Part shown: in pieces, positions 1 through 11,269 of the stretch
Numbering within the stretch: the first letter of the stretch is position 1
How the letters are laid out: each line of letters begins with the position of its first letter
Origin: Lingula anatina
Lineage: Eukaryota; Brachiopoda; Lingulata; Lingulida; Lingulidae
NCBI RefSeq assembly: GCF_001039355.2
Contig: NW_019776105.1
Span: 1 to 43,296 of the forward strand
DNA: 43,296 bases
Direction of reading: 5' to 3'
The notes under the pieces: model-generated
Told to the model about the DNA's origin: nothing
Databases searched by the model: none
The model's input: the letters and a program-made list of their open reading frames with translations, nothing else
Program-made: the position numbers and the translations under genes

Positions 1-222
1 CTCTGTCTGTGCCTGGTGATACAGGTATAAAGTTTACCCTAGTGTCTCTGACTGTGCCTGGTGATACAGGTATAAAGTTCACCCTAGTGTCTCTGTCTGT
101 GCCTGGTGATACAGGTATAAAGTTCACCCTAGTGTCTCTGTCTGTGCCTGGTGATACAGGTATAAAGTTCACCCTAGTGTCTCTGTCTGTGCCTGGTGAT
201 ACAGGTATAAAGTTCACCCTAC
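1..222. repeat. 45-bp tandem repeat abutting an ABCA splice donor
   Basis: About five near-identical 45-bp units, containing GCCTGGTGATACAGGTATAA on the plus strand, fill the intron right up to the donor at 222/223 and run off the left edge. The unit includes the first bases of the intron (GGGTGAACTT on the minus strand), so the array starts two bases past the donor. The unit is a multiple of three, so it makes an open frame at 9-263 that has no coding support. Confidence 0.9.
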
Positions 223-1334
223 CTGGACAAAATCCCCATCTGCGCTGTGGATCAGTGTCATAGTTGGAGACAACAGAACACCACTTGTGGTTATCATCTA
301 CCATGGTACAGGAGGTGTAGTTCTTGCCTTTGTAGGTAAATGGGAACACACACTGCTGTCCTGTAGCATTACCAGACTTGCCATCATATGTATACAATCC
401 TTGACCTGGAAGTGAACATGACCTTGACTGTGGTGTTTTCCACAACTGTTTTAGCATAGCATCATAGTACTAGTAAAAAAAAAAAAACTAGCACCAGTCA
501 AAACCAATGGAAAGGACACATCAATAAACAAGGAAAATATCAGACTTCAATGTGTTTTCAAAGACTACATCTTTGTAATAGTCACTTACCACACTGATCA
601 GTTGCCTTCTGTGGAGTCTGATAGTCAGACTTGGTAGTCATTGTACATTTCTCCAACAACTGATGTCATAGTTACTTACCACACTGATCAGTTGCCTTCT
701 GTGCAGTCTGATAGTCAGACTTGGTAGTCATTGTACACTTGCCCCACAACTGATCCCTGTCATAGTCTCCTGTGGTGCTGCACCATTTAAAGCCTGTCCC
801 TTTGTTGTCCACAGCAGTACAGTTGGTATATGTCTGGCCTTTGTAGATGAAGGGGAAAACACAGTTGGCATTCCTGCCATTGCCTCCTGTTGTTGGGATA
901 TCTACAAGGTGACAGCAACATTGCTTTCAATGAAACTTATACCACTGAAGGCTTATGAACTGAAGACCCACCACATATCACTTGGGAGTGCATTCTGCTA
1001 CAAACATGAATTCTACTTTTAATGAAACTTATACCACCTATAACTTAGGGAACCGAAGGCCCATCATTTTTCACTTGGGAGTGCCTTCTGCTTGAACATT
1101 ATTTTTAATGAAATTTAAACATTATACATAGTCACATCATGAAAACTAACACCATACCTGGACATTGCCCCCACTTTCTGTCCCTGTCATAGTTATCAGT
1201 GGTAGCACACCACTTTTGTCCACCATGACTGCTAGCATCCACCTGTGTACAGCCTGTGTAAGACACACCTTTGTAGATGAAAGGGAACACACAGGGGGCA
1301 CTGTCGCCTGTACCGCCATAACTGTGGGTAAACC
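223..1334 (-). other. Three Fn2 (fibronectin type II) module exons inside the ABCA extracellular domain
   Basis: Exons 1334-1158, 901-680 and 405-223 each encode one Fn2 module: PCVFPFIYKGVSYTGC...KWCATT...WGQCP, NCVFPFIYKGQTYTNC...KWCSTT...WGKC and QCVFPFTYKGKNYTSC...KWCSVV...WGFCP, each with the four cysteines and aromatic core of the family. All three exons begin and end in phase 1 (class 1-1), the symmetric type that can be shuffled or duplicated without frame loss. Fn2 modules usually bind collagen/gelatin, phospholipid head groups or sugars; which applies here is unknown. Human ABCA proteins as I know them lack Fn2. Confidence 0.9.
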
Positions 1335-4300
1335 CTGGAAGCAGCAAATTATGTACAACACATAACTATTAGCTAGAAATCAACATCACTGGCTTTAACA
1401 GTTGCTAAAGAAAGTATAACAAATCACACCAAGCACACATTTCTAGATCTAGCACATTTTAAGACAAACCACAAAAACAGTAGCCAGTACTCACCACACA
1501 GTAGAGTTTTCTGTTTGGCGTCTTGATATGCAGTATTATTGGCAGTATCGTTTGCAGTATCATTGGCAGTGGAGATTGTGTTCCCAGGACTCTCATTAGC
1601 TCCCCCTGGTATTGGGAAAGCAGTAGCACTTCCACAAAACAACTGTGCCAAAAGACCCATATTACCACTTCCATTGCTGATGTTCCCAGCAGCTGACTCC
1701 ATGGCTATCCCGCGAACATCTTGGAAGGTTCTATTTACATCAGCTCCTATACTTTGGAGGCTCTTGAGTTGACTGACCTGGTAATTGAAGGGACAAAGTG
1801 TATACACATTAAATATGAAAACCACTTCTTGTTGAACTATTTTGAGAATAAGTTATGCTTTTTTTACGCTTTTTTTACTGATAAATGCCATTATTTAATG
1901 TTACAAAAATTTTGTTTCAAATGAAATACCAATGATAATTTGTACTGAATCAGATGAATTTGAACTGAAATACATGTAGGTATAATAGTTAACAAGAGCA
2001 AAAACAAACATGCAAAACAGCGTGACTTCAATATGCTTACATCAGTAAATATCCTCATAACCGTCTCCCTCAGCTTGCCTGCATTCTCAATTATATTCAA
2101 GCTACTGCCTGTGTTGTTGGCTAAGAAAATCCTTGCCTAAAATTTGAGTTTAATCAGGAATAATAATGCATTTACAATGTGGTCTATAATAATTTAAACA
2201 TGGTAAATGATCCTACAGAAAAATGATAGTTTGCTTTATTGGTGAATGTTGCAGTATTTTCAAATATAATTTTCCAATTTCTGATTTAAGATTATTGTAT
2301 AAAGGCAACAGTACCTGAAAAACTTTGTCAGAAAATATGGATTTTAAAACCCAAATGCAAGTTGCAAACAAAATTATCATATTATCTCAGTGAATTATGC
2401 AAGGTTCCCTTACCTCCCTTAACACAGCTGTGGCATTGAAATCTTGTCTGATGTCACTAACCAAAGCCGTGAGGTTACTCTGCGTCAAATTACAGAGTTG
2501 TTCACTCACTAGACCTGGATCATTCATGATCAGAACAGAGGAGAGAGCTGTTTCATTACAAACAAAACTTTTTGCAGCAAAAGCCGCCCAGGTGAGGTTG
2601 GTAAGAAGAGACTGGTCAACTAATCCCTGCATGAGTAGCTGAAATGATAGAGTATTACCTGTTAGGGCCACAGGTTCTATTTTACTTTGATAACTTTATC
2701 TAGGATTTATAATGTATGTGAAATATCATCACCTGTTGTGCATTTAAATTCCCACTCTGGATGTTCTAAAATATAATATATGTGAAATATCATCACCTGT
2801 TGTGCATTTAAATTCCCACTCTGGATGTTCTAAAATAAAATATATGTGAAATATCATCACCTGTTGTGCATTTAAATTCCCACTCTGGATGTTCTAAAAT
2901 ATAATATATGTGAAATATCATCACCTGTTGTGTATTCAAACTCCCACTCTGAATGCCCTGTGCAATCTGTGGTAAGTTCCTGGTTATCAGTGTCTGGAGT
3001 ACCTGCAGGGGGTTGATATTTCCATCAAGAATGTCCTGGAGAGCTTGCTGTGGGTTCACTGCCAGGTTGGACAGGTTACTCAATACACTGGCTTGAGGGA
3101 GGGGCAACCTAGACTGACGCAGGAGCTGAAAATATTACGCATAAAATGATTTGGTATGAAAAACTAATGAACAACATGATCTAAGAAAATTTAGCCATTT
3201 CATTATTATAAGAATATCAGACAGTCTATCTAAATCATTTAAGACACCATGCACTCACTTACTTGCTGAATATTGACATTTGCATTGAGAATGTCGCTGA
3301 CAATTTGCGGTTGAAGTGCTATGTTCTGATTGGCCACTTCTTCTCTTAGTTGCTGTGGATCAATCAGGAAATTGCTGACTTTTATCCCACCTATGGAAGA
3401 AAATGTTCCACAAATAAACATTTGATTATTTAATAAAAACTGTAGAAAAATTAACTTACATCATAAACATTTAACCAGCATCCTTGGAATACATAAAACG
3501 TTATAATTCTTCGAATTAAAAAAAATGTTTTCACTTACCAACTATGTTTCCACTCTGAATGTTAGTTGCAAATGTGTTTAAGATTTCAAAATCTTCGATC
3601 AAATCAATAATATCATTCATATCTGTTCTGTTGCTCAAAATCATCTCTACATCTTCTAAAAGCTTTGATAACCTAAAAATAAGACAGCACCATATATGTT
3701 AAATTAACAAAAACACAAGAATGATATCTTTAAATATTCAAGATAAAACTTGAGAATATCATTTATTTTTCTCAGCAACCATGAAAAAACATGAAGTTTC
3801 TGAATCCCCATGTTGGCCACCAGTGCCTACAACAACAATACTTAGGATACTATTTCACCTCGTCAAGCTAACGCTTCCCCCTTATCTGCGTGAACTCTAG
3901 GGGAGGGGGATGACCAGTGACTTCTGCTTTATATAATCCTGAATCTGTGAGTGGTGTTCTTATTTAACAAGGTGTAGTACATAGATTTGTTAAAGGGGTT
4001 GAATTAAGAGAATCTAGTCAACAAAGTGTATCTTACAAGGAGTTGTTAAAAGTCTGCACTTGTCCAGAGATCTCATCAGTTGTAGTAGTTCTGGAGCAGG
4101 TGTTGTTCCAACCACATACAATACCCTGTAATAATGGCAGCACTCCAGCTGATGGCATAGCCTTGCCTTCATAGTGACCTGAAAACATACAATACTCTGT
4201 AATAATGGCAGCACTCCAGCTGATGGCATAGCCTTGCCTTCATAGTGACCTGAAAACATACAATACCCTGTAATAATGGCAGCACTCCAGCTGATGGCAT

Positions 4301-4950
4301 AGCCTTGCCTTCATAGTGACCTGAAAACATACAATACTCTGCCTTAATAGTGACTTGAAAATGAGACACTAACATAAAATTTTCATTCCATACACAATAA
4401 TAGTTTGGCTTTTATATACTTTGTATGTGAGTGTGCAAGCTTACTTTTTCTGATATCAGTAAGTCAACTAAGTAATTCTTATATACAAGTAACCAAGGTC
4501 ACTATTTCTGATATCAGCATAAATACAAGTTAATAAGGTTTGACATTTGCCAAATCAATCCACTTACATTCATGTCTTGCTTCATTGAGTTGCCGCGTCT
4601 TCACCAACACTAAAATCAAGAACAATGCCAGAGGCCACAACAATTCTATCACCAGTCTCACCTGAAGGGAAACACAATGGTCTTAGATTATATTTATGAA
4701 ACAAAAAGAATTTACCTGGAAATAAAAGGGGTGAAAATGTGTGTAAAGATTCAGAAGTTCAATCTTAATGTTCACAAAAGATACATTATTGCTTGAGACT
4801 ATTTAGTTTAAAGGCATGAGTTTGTAAATTATCTAAAAGCAAGCTTTATTAAAACAATATTTAAATAAGAAATATTTTACTCACTGGCTGTCTTTTTCTC
4901 AAAGTAAAATTCTTCCACAGAAGTAGTCTGAGTTGACTTCCAAATCCCAT
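223..4950 (-). CDS. ABCA1/ABCA4-like lipid transporter, N-terminal part, 12 exons, runs off left edge
   Basis: Full-size ABCA transporters move lipids across membranes; this part holds the N-terminus, first membrane helix and much of the first extracellular domain. Coding exons in order: 4950-4885, 4661-4568, 4178-4037, 3672-3539, 3390-3263, 3125-2925, 2638-2414, 2136-2041, 1777-1495, 1334-1158, 901-680, 405-223. Lengths (66, 94, 142, 134, 128, 201, 225, 96, 283, 177, 222, 183) keep one frame, about 650 residues. The start MGF...LRLLLWKNFTLRKRQ, helix LLWPLALFLILVLV and HECHYEGKAMPSAG closely match human ABCA4/ABCA1. Exon nine ends near LLAQLFCG, as in the ABCA1 domain; then three Fn2 modules follow. 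No ATP-binding cassette is in the window; it would lie beyond the left edge. Many N-x-T/S sequons agree with a lumenal/extracellular domain. ABCA1, 4 or 7 orthology cannot be settled; the animal may have its own paralogues. Confidence 0.9.
590..679 (-). repeat. 90-bp partial duplicate of an ABCA exon end with its splice donor
   Basis: The last about 70 bases of the exon at 680-901 and its donor are repeated 90 bp further into the intron with a few substitutions (plus strand CTTACCACACTGATCAGTTG at both places). Both copies keep a good GTAAGT donor. Use of the inner donor would read through an in-frame TAA just past the outer donor, so the copy is most likely intronic. Confidence 0.85.
1531..1570 (-). 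repeat. 12-bp coding repeat giving clustered N-glycosylation sequons
   Basis: Inside the ABCA exon 1495-1777 the protein reads TANDTANDTANNTA: three tandem 12-nt units, each making an N-x-T sequon. It lies just before the LLCG that precedes the Fn2 modules, so it would form a glycosylated linker. Confidence 0.8.
2733..2924 (-). repeat. Three extra 64-bp copies of an ABCA exon end, each with a 33-nt AG/GT-flanked unit
   Basis: Downstream of the donor at 2925 the last 33 nt of the exon plus about 31 nt of intron are repeated three times with a 64-bp period. Units at 2893-2861, 2829-2797 and 2765-2733 each read NIQSGNLNAQQ, preceded by TTTTAG and followed by GTGATGAT. Exactly 11 codons, phase 0 to phase 0, matching the phases of the neighbouring exons. 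They could be skipped as intron or used as microexons; transcripts would tell. Confidence 0.85.
4179..4362 (-). repeat. Two full and one partial 71-bp copies of an ABCA exon start with its acceptor
   Basis: The acceptor TTTTCAG and the first about 60 nt of the exon 4178-4037 (encoding CHYEGKAMPSAG) are repeated with a 71-bp period, giving further acceptors at 4249 and 4320, plus a decayed remnant at about 4331-4362. Only the innermost copy continues into the rest of the exon. A 71-bp unit would shift the frame if retained, so the outer acceptors should be non-productive. Confidence 0.85.
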
Positions 4951-4970
4951 ATTTGTGAGTATCCTAAGAT
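4885..4970 (-). other. ABCA first coding exon including short 5'UTR
   Basis: The ATG at 4950-4948 is chosen because it starts the conserved MGF and lies 20 nt after a good acceptor (TTTCTAG, exon start 4970). The exon ends at 4885 with donor GTGAGT. This implies at least one upstream non-coding exon. Confidence 0.7.
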
Positions 4971-5111
4971 CTAGAAATTGTGAATAAACTTCAATTTCAT
5001 TTTTATAAGAAGCAAACTTTTGTGTTATAAGAAATATAATGAGTGTTCCTAATTCATTGTCGATCGATCTTATTTATTTTTGCAAAATCCAACAAAATAT
5101 TGGGTGATCAA

Positions 5112-5258
5112 GGCCCTGTAACTGGAAAGCATCATATATTGTGAATAGCGATATCACATAGAGGCTACATTGTAGTATATGGGGCAAGTGTGGGCGAGTT
5201 ATGGAATTGAGATGCTTGCGCTCGGTCGCAATGTGTGATGCTTTTGAGTAACAGGGCC
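5112..5258. mobile_element. 147-bp MITE-like element with about 30-bp terminal inverted repeats
   Basis: The left end GGCCCTGTAACTGGAAAGCA pairs with the right end, whose reverse complement begins GGCCCTGTTACTCAAAAGCA, and pairing continues through ATCATATATTG / ATCACACATTG. The centre has no coding capacity. A target-site duplication is not clear, so the superfamily is open. Confidence 0.65.
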
Positions 5259-5609
5259 CAGGGTGAAGGGTTTTTCACTTTTCAGTAATGATCAGAAGTA
5301 GTGTTCAGTGCCTTGCTGAATGTGACATCTAATCACAAGAAGGTCACCCAAGAGCCCATTAAGTCTGATATATTTAGGGGGATAGGAGTCAGTCATCATA
5401 GCAAGTAGTGAGATAGCCATAATCAATCACATGACTCAAGGAAAACATATATCATATTCCTTGAGGTAAAAATACACTTCACTACCTAACTAAGTGGGAG
5501 CTACATGAGTGGTTCACAAAGTGAAACTAGTATGGCCTGTATGGGTATTACTGTCATCATCACATGGACGCTGCAACACATGAATCTACTTGGAAAAAAC
5601 ATGAAACAT

Positions 5610-5885
5610 GAAAATTTGTCTGGACCGGTAAAAAATTGGACTTGGTCGGTCCAAAGCACCGACAAGAGTTTTAAGAGCAGCAATTTTGAATTTACAGTCA
5701 TCAATCGACATACTTCACTAATAAAATTATATAAAATCCAAAGCTTTTTTCCCTTCCATTTCAAACCTATCATATTCACAAACAAAGTACTAGTAAGCTA
5801 CCACTCAAACGAATAGGGTGATTTTTGGTCCGACTAAAATCCATTTTATCAATTTTTCATTACTGCCAGTCCAAATGTCCGGCCA
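5610..5885. mobile_element. Foldback element, diverged
   Basis: A left arm with TCTGGACCGGTAAAAAATTG and TTGGTCGGTCC is matched in inverted order by a right arm with TGGTCCGACTAAAATCC and CCAGTCCAAATGTCC. The arms have drifted and carry small indels. No open frame of note; ends are approximate. Confidence 0.45.
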
Positions 5886-6465
5886 TTCTGAAAAGTTTTT
5901 AGCATGTCTGAAAAAATATTTGCACAAAACAACCCTTTTGACAATATGTTCCTTGTTACAATGTCCATGAAATAAGTTGTCCAAAACTGCTTCATTAAGG
6001 CTCAAGATGCTAAAGACTGATGTTGGATGTCAGTATAATAAACAGTAAATCACTGGTTTAGAAGGCCAAGTATAATGTATACTCAGACACATCCTATACC
6101 CTTGCTATACAACCTCGTTACTAATATGAAAATTTATTGATACACTGTGTGTACATCAAAAAATAGCAATCCCTGTCAGCACTTTATGCACTCCTTGTAA
6201 GAAATTTTATTTTGAGCTCCTTAAGTTACGTTGACACTCTGCCTGTTGCTTTTCCAGAGCTGCTTTTTGGTAATGTCTCCCTTTGATGATACAACATACC
6301 TAACAAACTTTCCATCCTTTTAAATACAACTTGAGAACTAATGCTTAAGCCAAACTTAGACTCTTCTTGAAACTTATAAATACACTACATGTATATTTTA
6401 CCTTTCAACATTTTAGAAGGTTCTTCTTTCACAATTTTTACCAGCCACAGACTCTCCACTTTGCA

Positions 6466-6626
6466 AAGCCAATTAGAGTTCACTTTGCAAATCCATTTAG
6501 AGTTCACTTTGTAAATTCATTTAGAGTTCACTTTGTAAAGCCATTTAGAGTTCACTTTGTAAAGCCATTTAGAGTTCATTTTGTAAAGCCATTTAGAGTT
6601 CACTTTGTAAATCCATTTAGAGTTAG
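6466..6626. repeat. 24-bp minisatellite
   Basis: Six to seven units of AGAGTTCACTTTGTAAAGCC plus ATTT. The unit is 8 codons long, which makes an open frame (RVHFVKPF repeated) without any sign of being a protein. Confidence 0.85.
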
Positions 6627-7978
6627 GAACCCACAATGCAACATGAATCTATGTTTTGATGTTTACACAGCTACTAAAACTTGGCTATCCAAAGTTTTAT
6701 AGATAAATAGCTAGGGGTTGGGGGGAGATCCATTTTCTCTATCACCTGGATCAGGTGTTGTTCATTAAAACCACAAATGAAGAAGCCTACTTATAAAAGC
6801 AATTATTACAAACAATGCCTGCAGTTAAAATGATAGGTATCTCTGTTCCCATGACAACATTAGTGTTCAGGATGGTATTCACACAATGACATAATATGGC
6901 TATGTCTTTGGCATTTCCTGATTTTCAGCAGCCAATTACAATAGTTAATTAAACTTGTCAATAAGATCATCAAATAAGTGTGATGTTTGGAGGTGCTCTA
7001 AGATTTGTTTTTGACATTCTTTGCTTAGGGGTGCATCATTAAATACTCTTCAAATCTTTGGCCCACGTGTATTTTGTTGTTCCCACTGAAGATATAACAC
7101 ACTGAAGACTGGTATTTTGGGTATTACTGAAATAATTAATTTCTGGCGTCCTCTTTGAAAAAAACGTCAAACAAAATGAAATCTTAATTGGCAGTTGTTG
7201 CATCTGAGACAAACCTACCTTGCTAACATATCGTGGCAGGACCAATGTTGCTTACTAGTGTGTCATGACAAAAATGACACAGCAAACGCTGATCGTAATA
7301 AACTCGTATGTAAACACATATACTGTACATGTAACAGGGTTACGAAACAGACAATCAATACATAAAGATTACTGAGTCTCCTTACAATCTACACCAACAA
7401 GAAAAATGTAGATTCTACAAAATTAAGATTACCTTTAACTTAATGTCTATAAGGGAATGGATTCCATCTTCTGAGATCATCAGTTTAGCTCTGTCATATC
7501 CTGTATTGTAGTCAGCCTATTTTTTGACCTCGGTTTACGTGCACATGTCCTGTAATGCTCTTCACTCAGACGTTTGTTTATGTAAACCACTGCAGGAGAA
7601 TTCATGCGCGAGAGTTCTGAATGAATTTACATAACTGATAAAAACAAATGAATCGTTTATAATCATTGCCTGATACCAAAAAATGCACTTAATAGATATT
7701 CTGAGTACATTTCATAAGTTACTTTTGTTGTGACGAGGGATAAACTTGGTAAATAAAACGCGAACTAGATTTTGTGGCAAGGATCCTAAAAAGACTAGGT
7801 ACTTGAAATTCACATCAGTGTTGCGTTACAAGCATCATTTTTCCCATAAGGACAACTGATGAGTAGAATGATACGAAAAATAACAAAGCAGTACACGCTA
7901 TATCATCATAAAGTGTATGGAAACTTTTTTCTATTAAATTGAACATTTTACGTCTACAACAATCGCGTACCCACTTAC

Positions 7979-8100
7979 GACAGTGTCACCTGTCTGCATG
8001 TTGTGCCACGTGAGAATGCACACCTGAGCGGCGCTCTCTGTGCGGGTTACATATTGCATTACATATTCATTACAGTAATCGATTAGGTGCTCAACAAAAC
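7979..8100 (-). promoter_or_regulatory. Possible non-coding first exon / promoter of the ABCA gene
   Basis: On the minus strand a GC-richer stretch ends in CTGTC followed by a strong GTAAGTGGG donor at 7978/7979. It contains CACGTG at about 8009. Position, strand and donor fit a 5'UTR exon about 3 kb upstream of the coding start; the transcription start itself is not visible and 8100 is only a guess for the outer limit. Confidence 0.4.
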
Positions 8101-8160
8101 CTTAATTCTGTTGTTAATTTATTTGTTTTTAAGTAGGCTATGCTGTGGAATTAACATTAA

Positions 8161-8414
8161 GGCTTCGTTCACATGCAATGTCTATTTTCTAAATTCTATT
8201 TTCTATTTGCGGTATGTCTTAATATGATCACGGTCTGTGGCCTGAATATCCCGCGGCGTAATTACTGGCAGCTCGAGCCAGTTACTATAAGTTACTATAA
8301 GTAACTGACTCGCGCTGCCAGTAATTACGCGGCGGGATATTCAGGGCACAGACCGTGATCATAAGATAGCGAAAATAGAAATTAGAAAATAGACATGTGC
8401 ATGTGAACGAAGCC
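8161..8414. mobile_element. Foldback MITE, PIF/Harbinger-like, TAA target duplication
   Basis: A 254-bp near-palindrome. Left end GGCTTCGTTCACATGCAATG mirrors the right end (reverse complement GGCTTCGTTCACATGCACAT); pairing continues through TCTATTTTCTAA, GATCACGGTCTG and ATTACTGGCAGC to a short centre. It is bordered by TAA at 8158-8160 and 8415-8417. GG-starting ends with TTCACA and a 3-bp TWA duplication fit Harbinger-type MITEs. No coding capacity. Confidence 0.8.
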
Positions 8415-8439
8415 TAATTTCCTATTCACTTAAAAAGTA

Positions 8440-8715
8440 AACAACCAGAAAAGCACTCAGAGACCCCATATCTCTGCCAAGGGCTGTACAATTAAATTGT
8501 GGTATTTAAAGGCACATTCGCTACACAACAGATTATGGACATCACTGCCCTTTCTTGCAATGGTGGAGAAACCTTTCTTGGATCCTGATGATCATCCTGA
8601 TCACCGCCTAACGATAATCACTTAAAAGATTTTGACCTATCCTGAAATTTTCAGCAAAATTCGTCCACAACTGTTTGATTTTTGGCTGGTGACAAACAAA
8701 CAAAAGACAAACTGG
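8440..8715 (+). mobile_element. Short dispersed retroelement relic (SINE-like family), copy 1
   Basis: Begins with AAAAGCACTCAGAGACCCC and CCAAGG, continues through GACCTATCCTGAAATTTTCAGC and AAATTCGTCCA, and ends in a run of ACAAACAAACAAAAGACAAAC. This order of motifs is one I associate with a short repeat family common in invertebrate genomes. A second copy in the same orientation lies at 13560-13866. Confidence 0.55.
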
Positions 8716-10972
8716 TCAAAAGAGGGAGGGGGTACTAGTAAATTCATAACCTTTTTGACTGAGTCGGGAAATACTAGTAATGACCTACCCTAAAATTTAT
8801 GCTGCTGCAGTATGCTTCTGAAACGTGTTTAAGAAAAAATTATTTGGCAGGGTCATTCCATAGAAAGGGTAACATTGGAATCGTATCCGTGACACACACA
8901 CATAGTTTGTAATACAGGGGCATTTGCATCACTGTTTAATTACTGTTTCATATCACTTTCAGTCACTGTGATTTCTTTACAAAACGGAGGTTACAATAGC
9001 CTTCAATAGATTAGTTTTCCTGTGACCCAAATTTGAAACTAAAGTTATAGTTTGTGTACAGATAGTTTTAAACTAAAAGTAATACTTTGTGTGCAGATAG
9101 TTTTGAAAAAAAAAATTTATCCGTTTTGGGAATTGGCTATAGTAATATAAAAGTGAAATATGACAAGTACATTTATTACTAGCAATAGCCACAAAAAGAC
9201 TTACAACATACTTCTCCCACAAAAATAGTGCCTTAATCACTTATTAGCAGAAAATATTACTTTGTCTGCATAGTCACTACTGTAACATAATACAATGAAA
9301 AGCATGAAAAAAAATTTTTAACAAAGATTTACATCTCAAGATTTTGACATAATTTACATCACCATCTTAAAATGGCCACAAATACAAGTTGAGAAATACT
9401 ACCAGTAATGTTCTGGGAGAAATGAGCCATGTGTACCACCAATCACATTTATTGAACTAAAGACAGACTACAGAACATGCTAACAATGTGGGTCATGAAA
9501 TGAACTGGTCCTTAGCCAACAATACTGATAAATTTCAGATCTACAGTACCTGCCACAACAATCAACATCTTACATGTATTGAAATGCTTCTTATGAGTAC
9601 TTTAGACACAACTAGTACTTTATTAAATGTGATTTTCCATTTTCTATCTTGACTCTATATCTTCCAGTCTCCTTTCCAAATCAAAACTAAGTCACAAATA
9701 AGATATTTAGAAAACTCTACAAAAATATAGCTAAAAAAAAAGATGATAAAGGAATAGTCATTCTTAAAAAACAAGTTACCGGTAGACTTACAAAATATTA
9801 AATCAGGCATGGCCCACTTGCCATTTATGTATCAAAGTTAAATTTAAAACCATCTTTACAAAATTTATGATAGTACATTAATGTACTGATTTCCAAAGTC
9901 AAACTGAGCTTTGCCATTCAGTCCTGCACCTTGTATTGAATACAACCTAACTAGTAATCTATGCTCTAAAAGTAACATGTTTTGATAATATCCTAACTAG
10001 TAATCTATGCTCTAAAAGTAAGATGTTTTGATAATATCCTAACCAGTACTCTGTGTACTAAAAGTAAGATGTTTTGATAATATCCATCTATTGACATATC
10101 TATTGTATTGACAATATATTACTTAGGCTTGCAATTCATGTTTGATAACATATCAAATTATATTTTATGTTATGTAGACATGATAAATATATATTGCATT
10201 AAATAAAAGTAGCACAAAATTCAAGCATTAGGTCACTCCTATTGCTCTAAACAAAACAGCAACATATATGTCAACAATACATTAAAATTTTACAAAATGA
10301 GATGCAGTTAAATCATCAATAGGACAAATGCTCAATCTTTAAGTTCAGTTATGTTTGAGTGCACAATAAACAGTATTTTGTATGCTGTAACACTTTCCCT
10401 TTTTTTCCTTATTTTTTCACCATATATCCACCAATTTAAACACATTATACAAAAAACATTAGTGTTTAAACTAAGGAATTTTCACAAAAATTGTGCTTAA
10501 ATTCAAAACAGTAATTTTGGTGCATTATATTTAGCACATATATACTGTAAATATAAGCATCATGTGCTATCATATACTATTAAATTGAAAAAAGACTGAG
10601 CAATTTTGACCATTTATGGCACAAAAAGAAGGTATATCTATCAGCTGATGTGATACGTGGAGCTTGTTTACCAATATATTTTTATTAATATTTGATACCA
10701 CCCTAAAATTAAATTTCCCTGATTCACTAAAAGACTGCTGAAATAATACTGTGAATTTCTCTCCTTACTTAATTGTCATTCACACACACAAAAAAAACTT
10801 TAAATGCATGTACATAATGACATGTGTAAACATGTAAACAGCACTGAGATGCATGTGTAGGGGGGGTTTAAGAAATGAATTATTACTATTCTTATTGACA
10901 ACTAAAACGTGTGCCTTACAGTTATCAATCTCCTAGCAAGATATTTCCACTGTCAACAAGACATGTAAGTAA
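8716..10972. other. AT-rich non-coding stretch
   Basis: No coding exon seen on either strand. It may include the distal 3'UTR of ARL15 (minus strand) or be intergenic. It holds a 46-bp triplet repeat at 9948-10085 and scattered A/T runs. Confidence 0.5.
9948..10085. repeat. 46-bp tandem repeat, three copies
   Basis: Three diverged units containing CCTAACTAGTAATCTATGCT and AAGATGTTTTGATAATAT. Confidence 0.8.
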
Positions 10973-11199
10973 CACTAGTGGGCCTGATTTGGTTTTAAAG
11001 TGCAATTTAAGACTAAAACTAGGCTGAGGCGATCTTAAAGCTTAAGGAGGGACTCCTAATTTGATCTTAAGACTAAAAACGAACTGAAATGTAATTTTAA
11101 TTTTTAAAACAAGATACAACTGAGTTAATGTGACACTTACCTACTAAGTAAATAGTGCATTCCTCAATCAACCATTCTGTCAGGACTCAAAGAAAGAGT

Positions 11200-11262
11200 G
11201 GACTAGCAGGCCTGATTTGGTCTTAAAGTGCAATTTAAGACTAAACTAGTCTGAGGCGACAA
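11200..11262 (+). repeat. Internal copy of the CACTA-like terminus
   Basis: ACTAGCAGGCCTGATTTGGT, then CTTAAAGTGCAATTTAAGAC and CTGAGGCGA repeat the element's left end, without the outermost C and truncated after about 60 bp. It suggests nested insertion of a related element or an internal duplication. Confidence 0.7.
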
Positions 11263-11269
11263 TATTTTT

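Larger units (their letters stand above)
4971..7978. other. Non-coding: probable ABCA first intron, with repeats
   Basis: No convincing coding exon was seen on either strand. Short open frames at 5501-6005 and 7039-7245 show no family likeness and overlap an inverted repeat or AT-rich DNA. The stretch holds a small terminal-inverted-repeat element, a larger foldback and a 24-bp minisatellite, listed separately. Confidence 0.6.

Noticed and set aside
9-263. Repeat-rich open frame GDTGIKFTLVSLSV
   Set aside because: A 45-bp intronic repeat read on the wrong strand; its right end overlaps the true ABCA exon in antisense.
5501-6005. Opposed open frames of 66-103 codons
   Set aside because: They lie in or next to a foldback repeat and show no recognisable domain on either strand.
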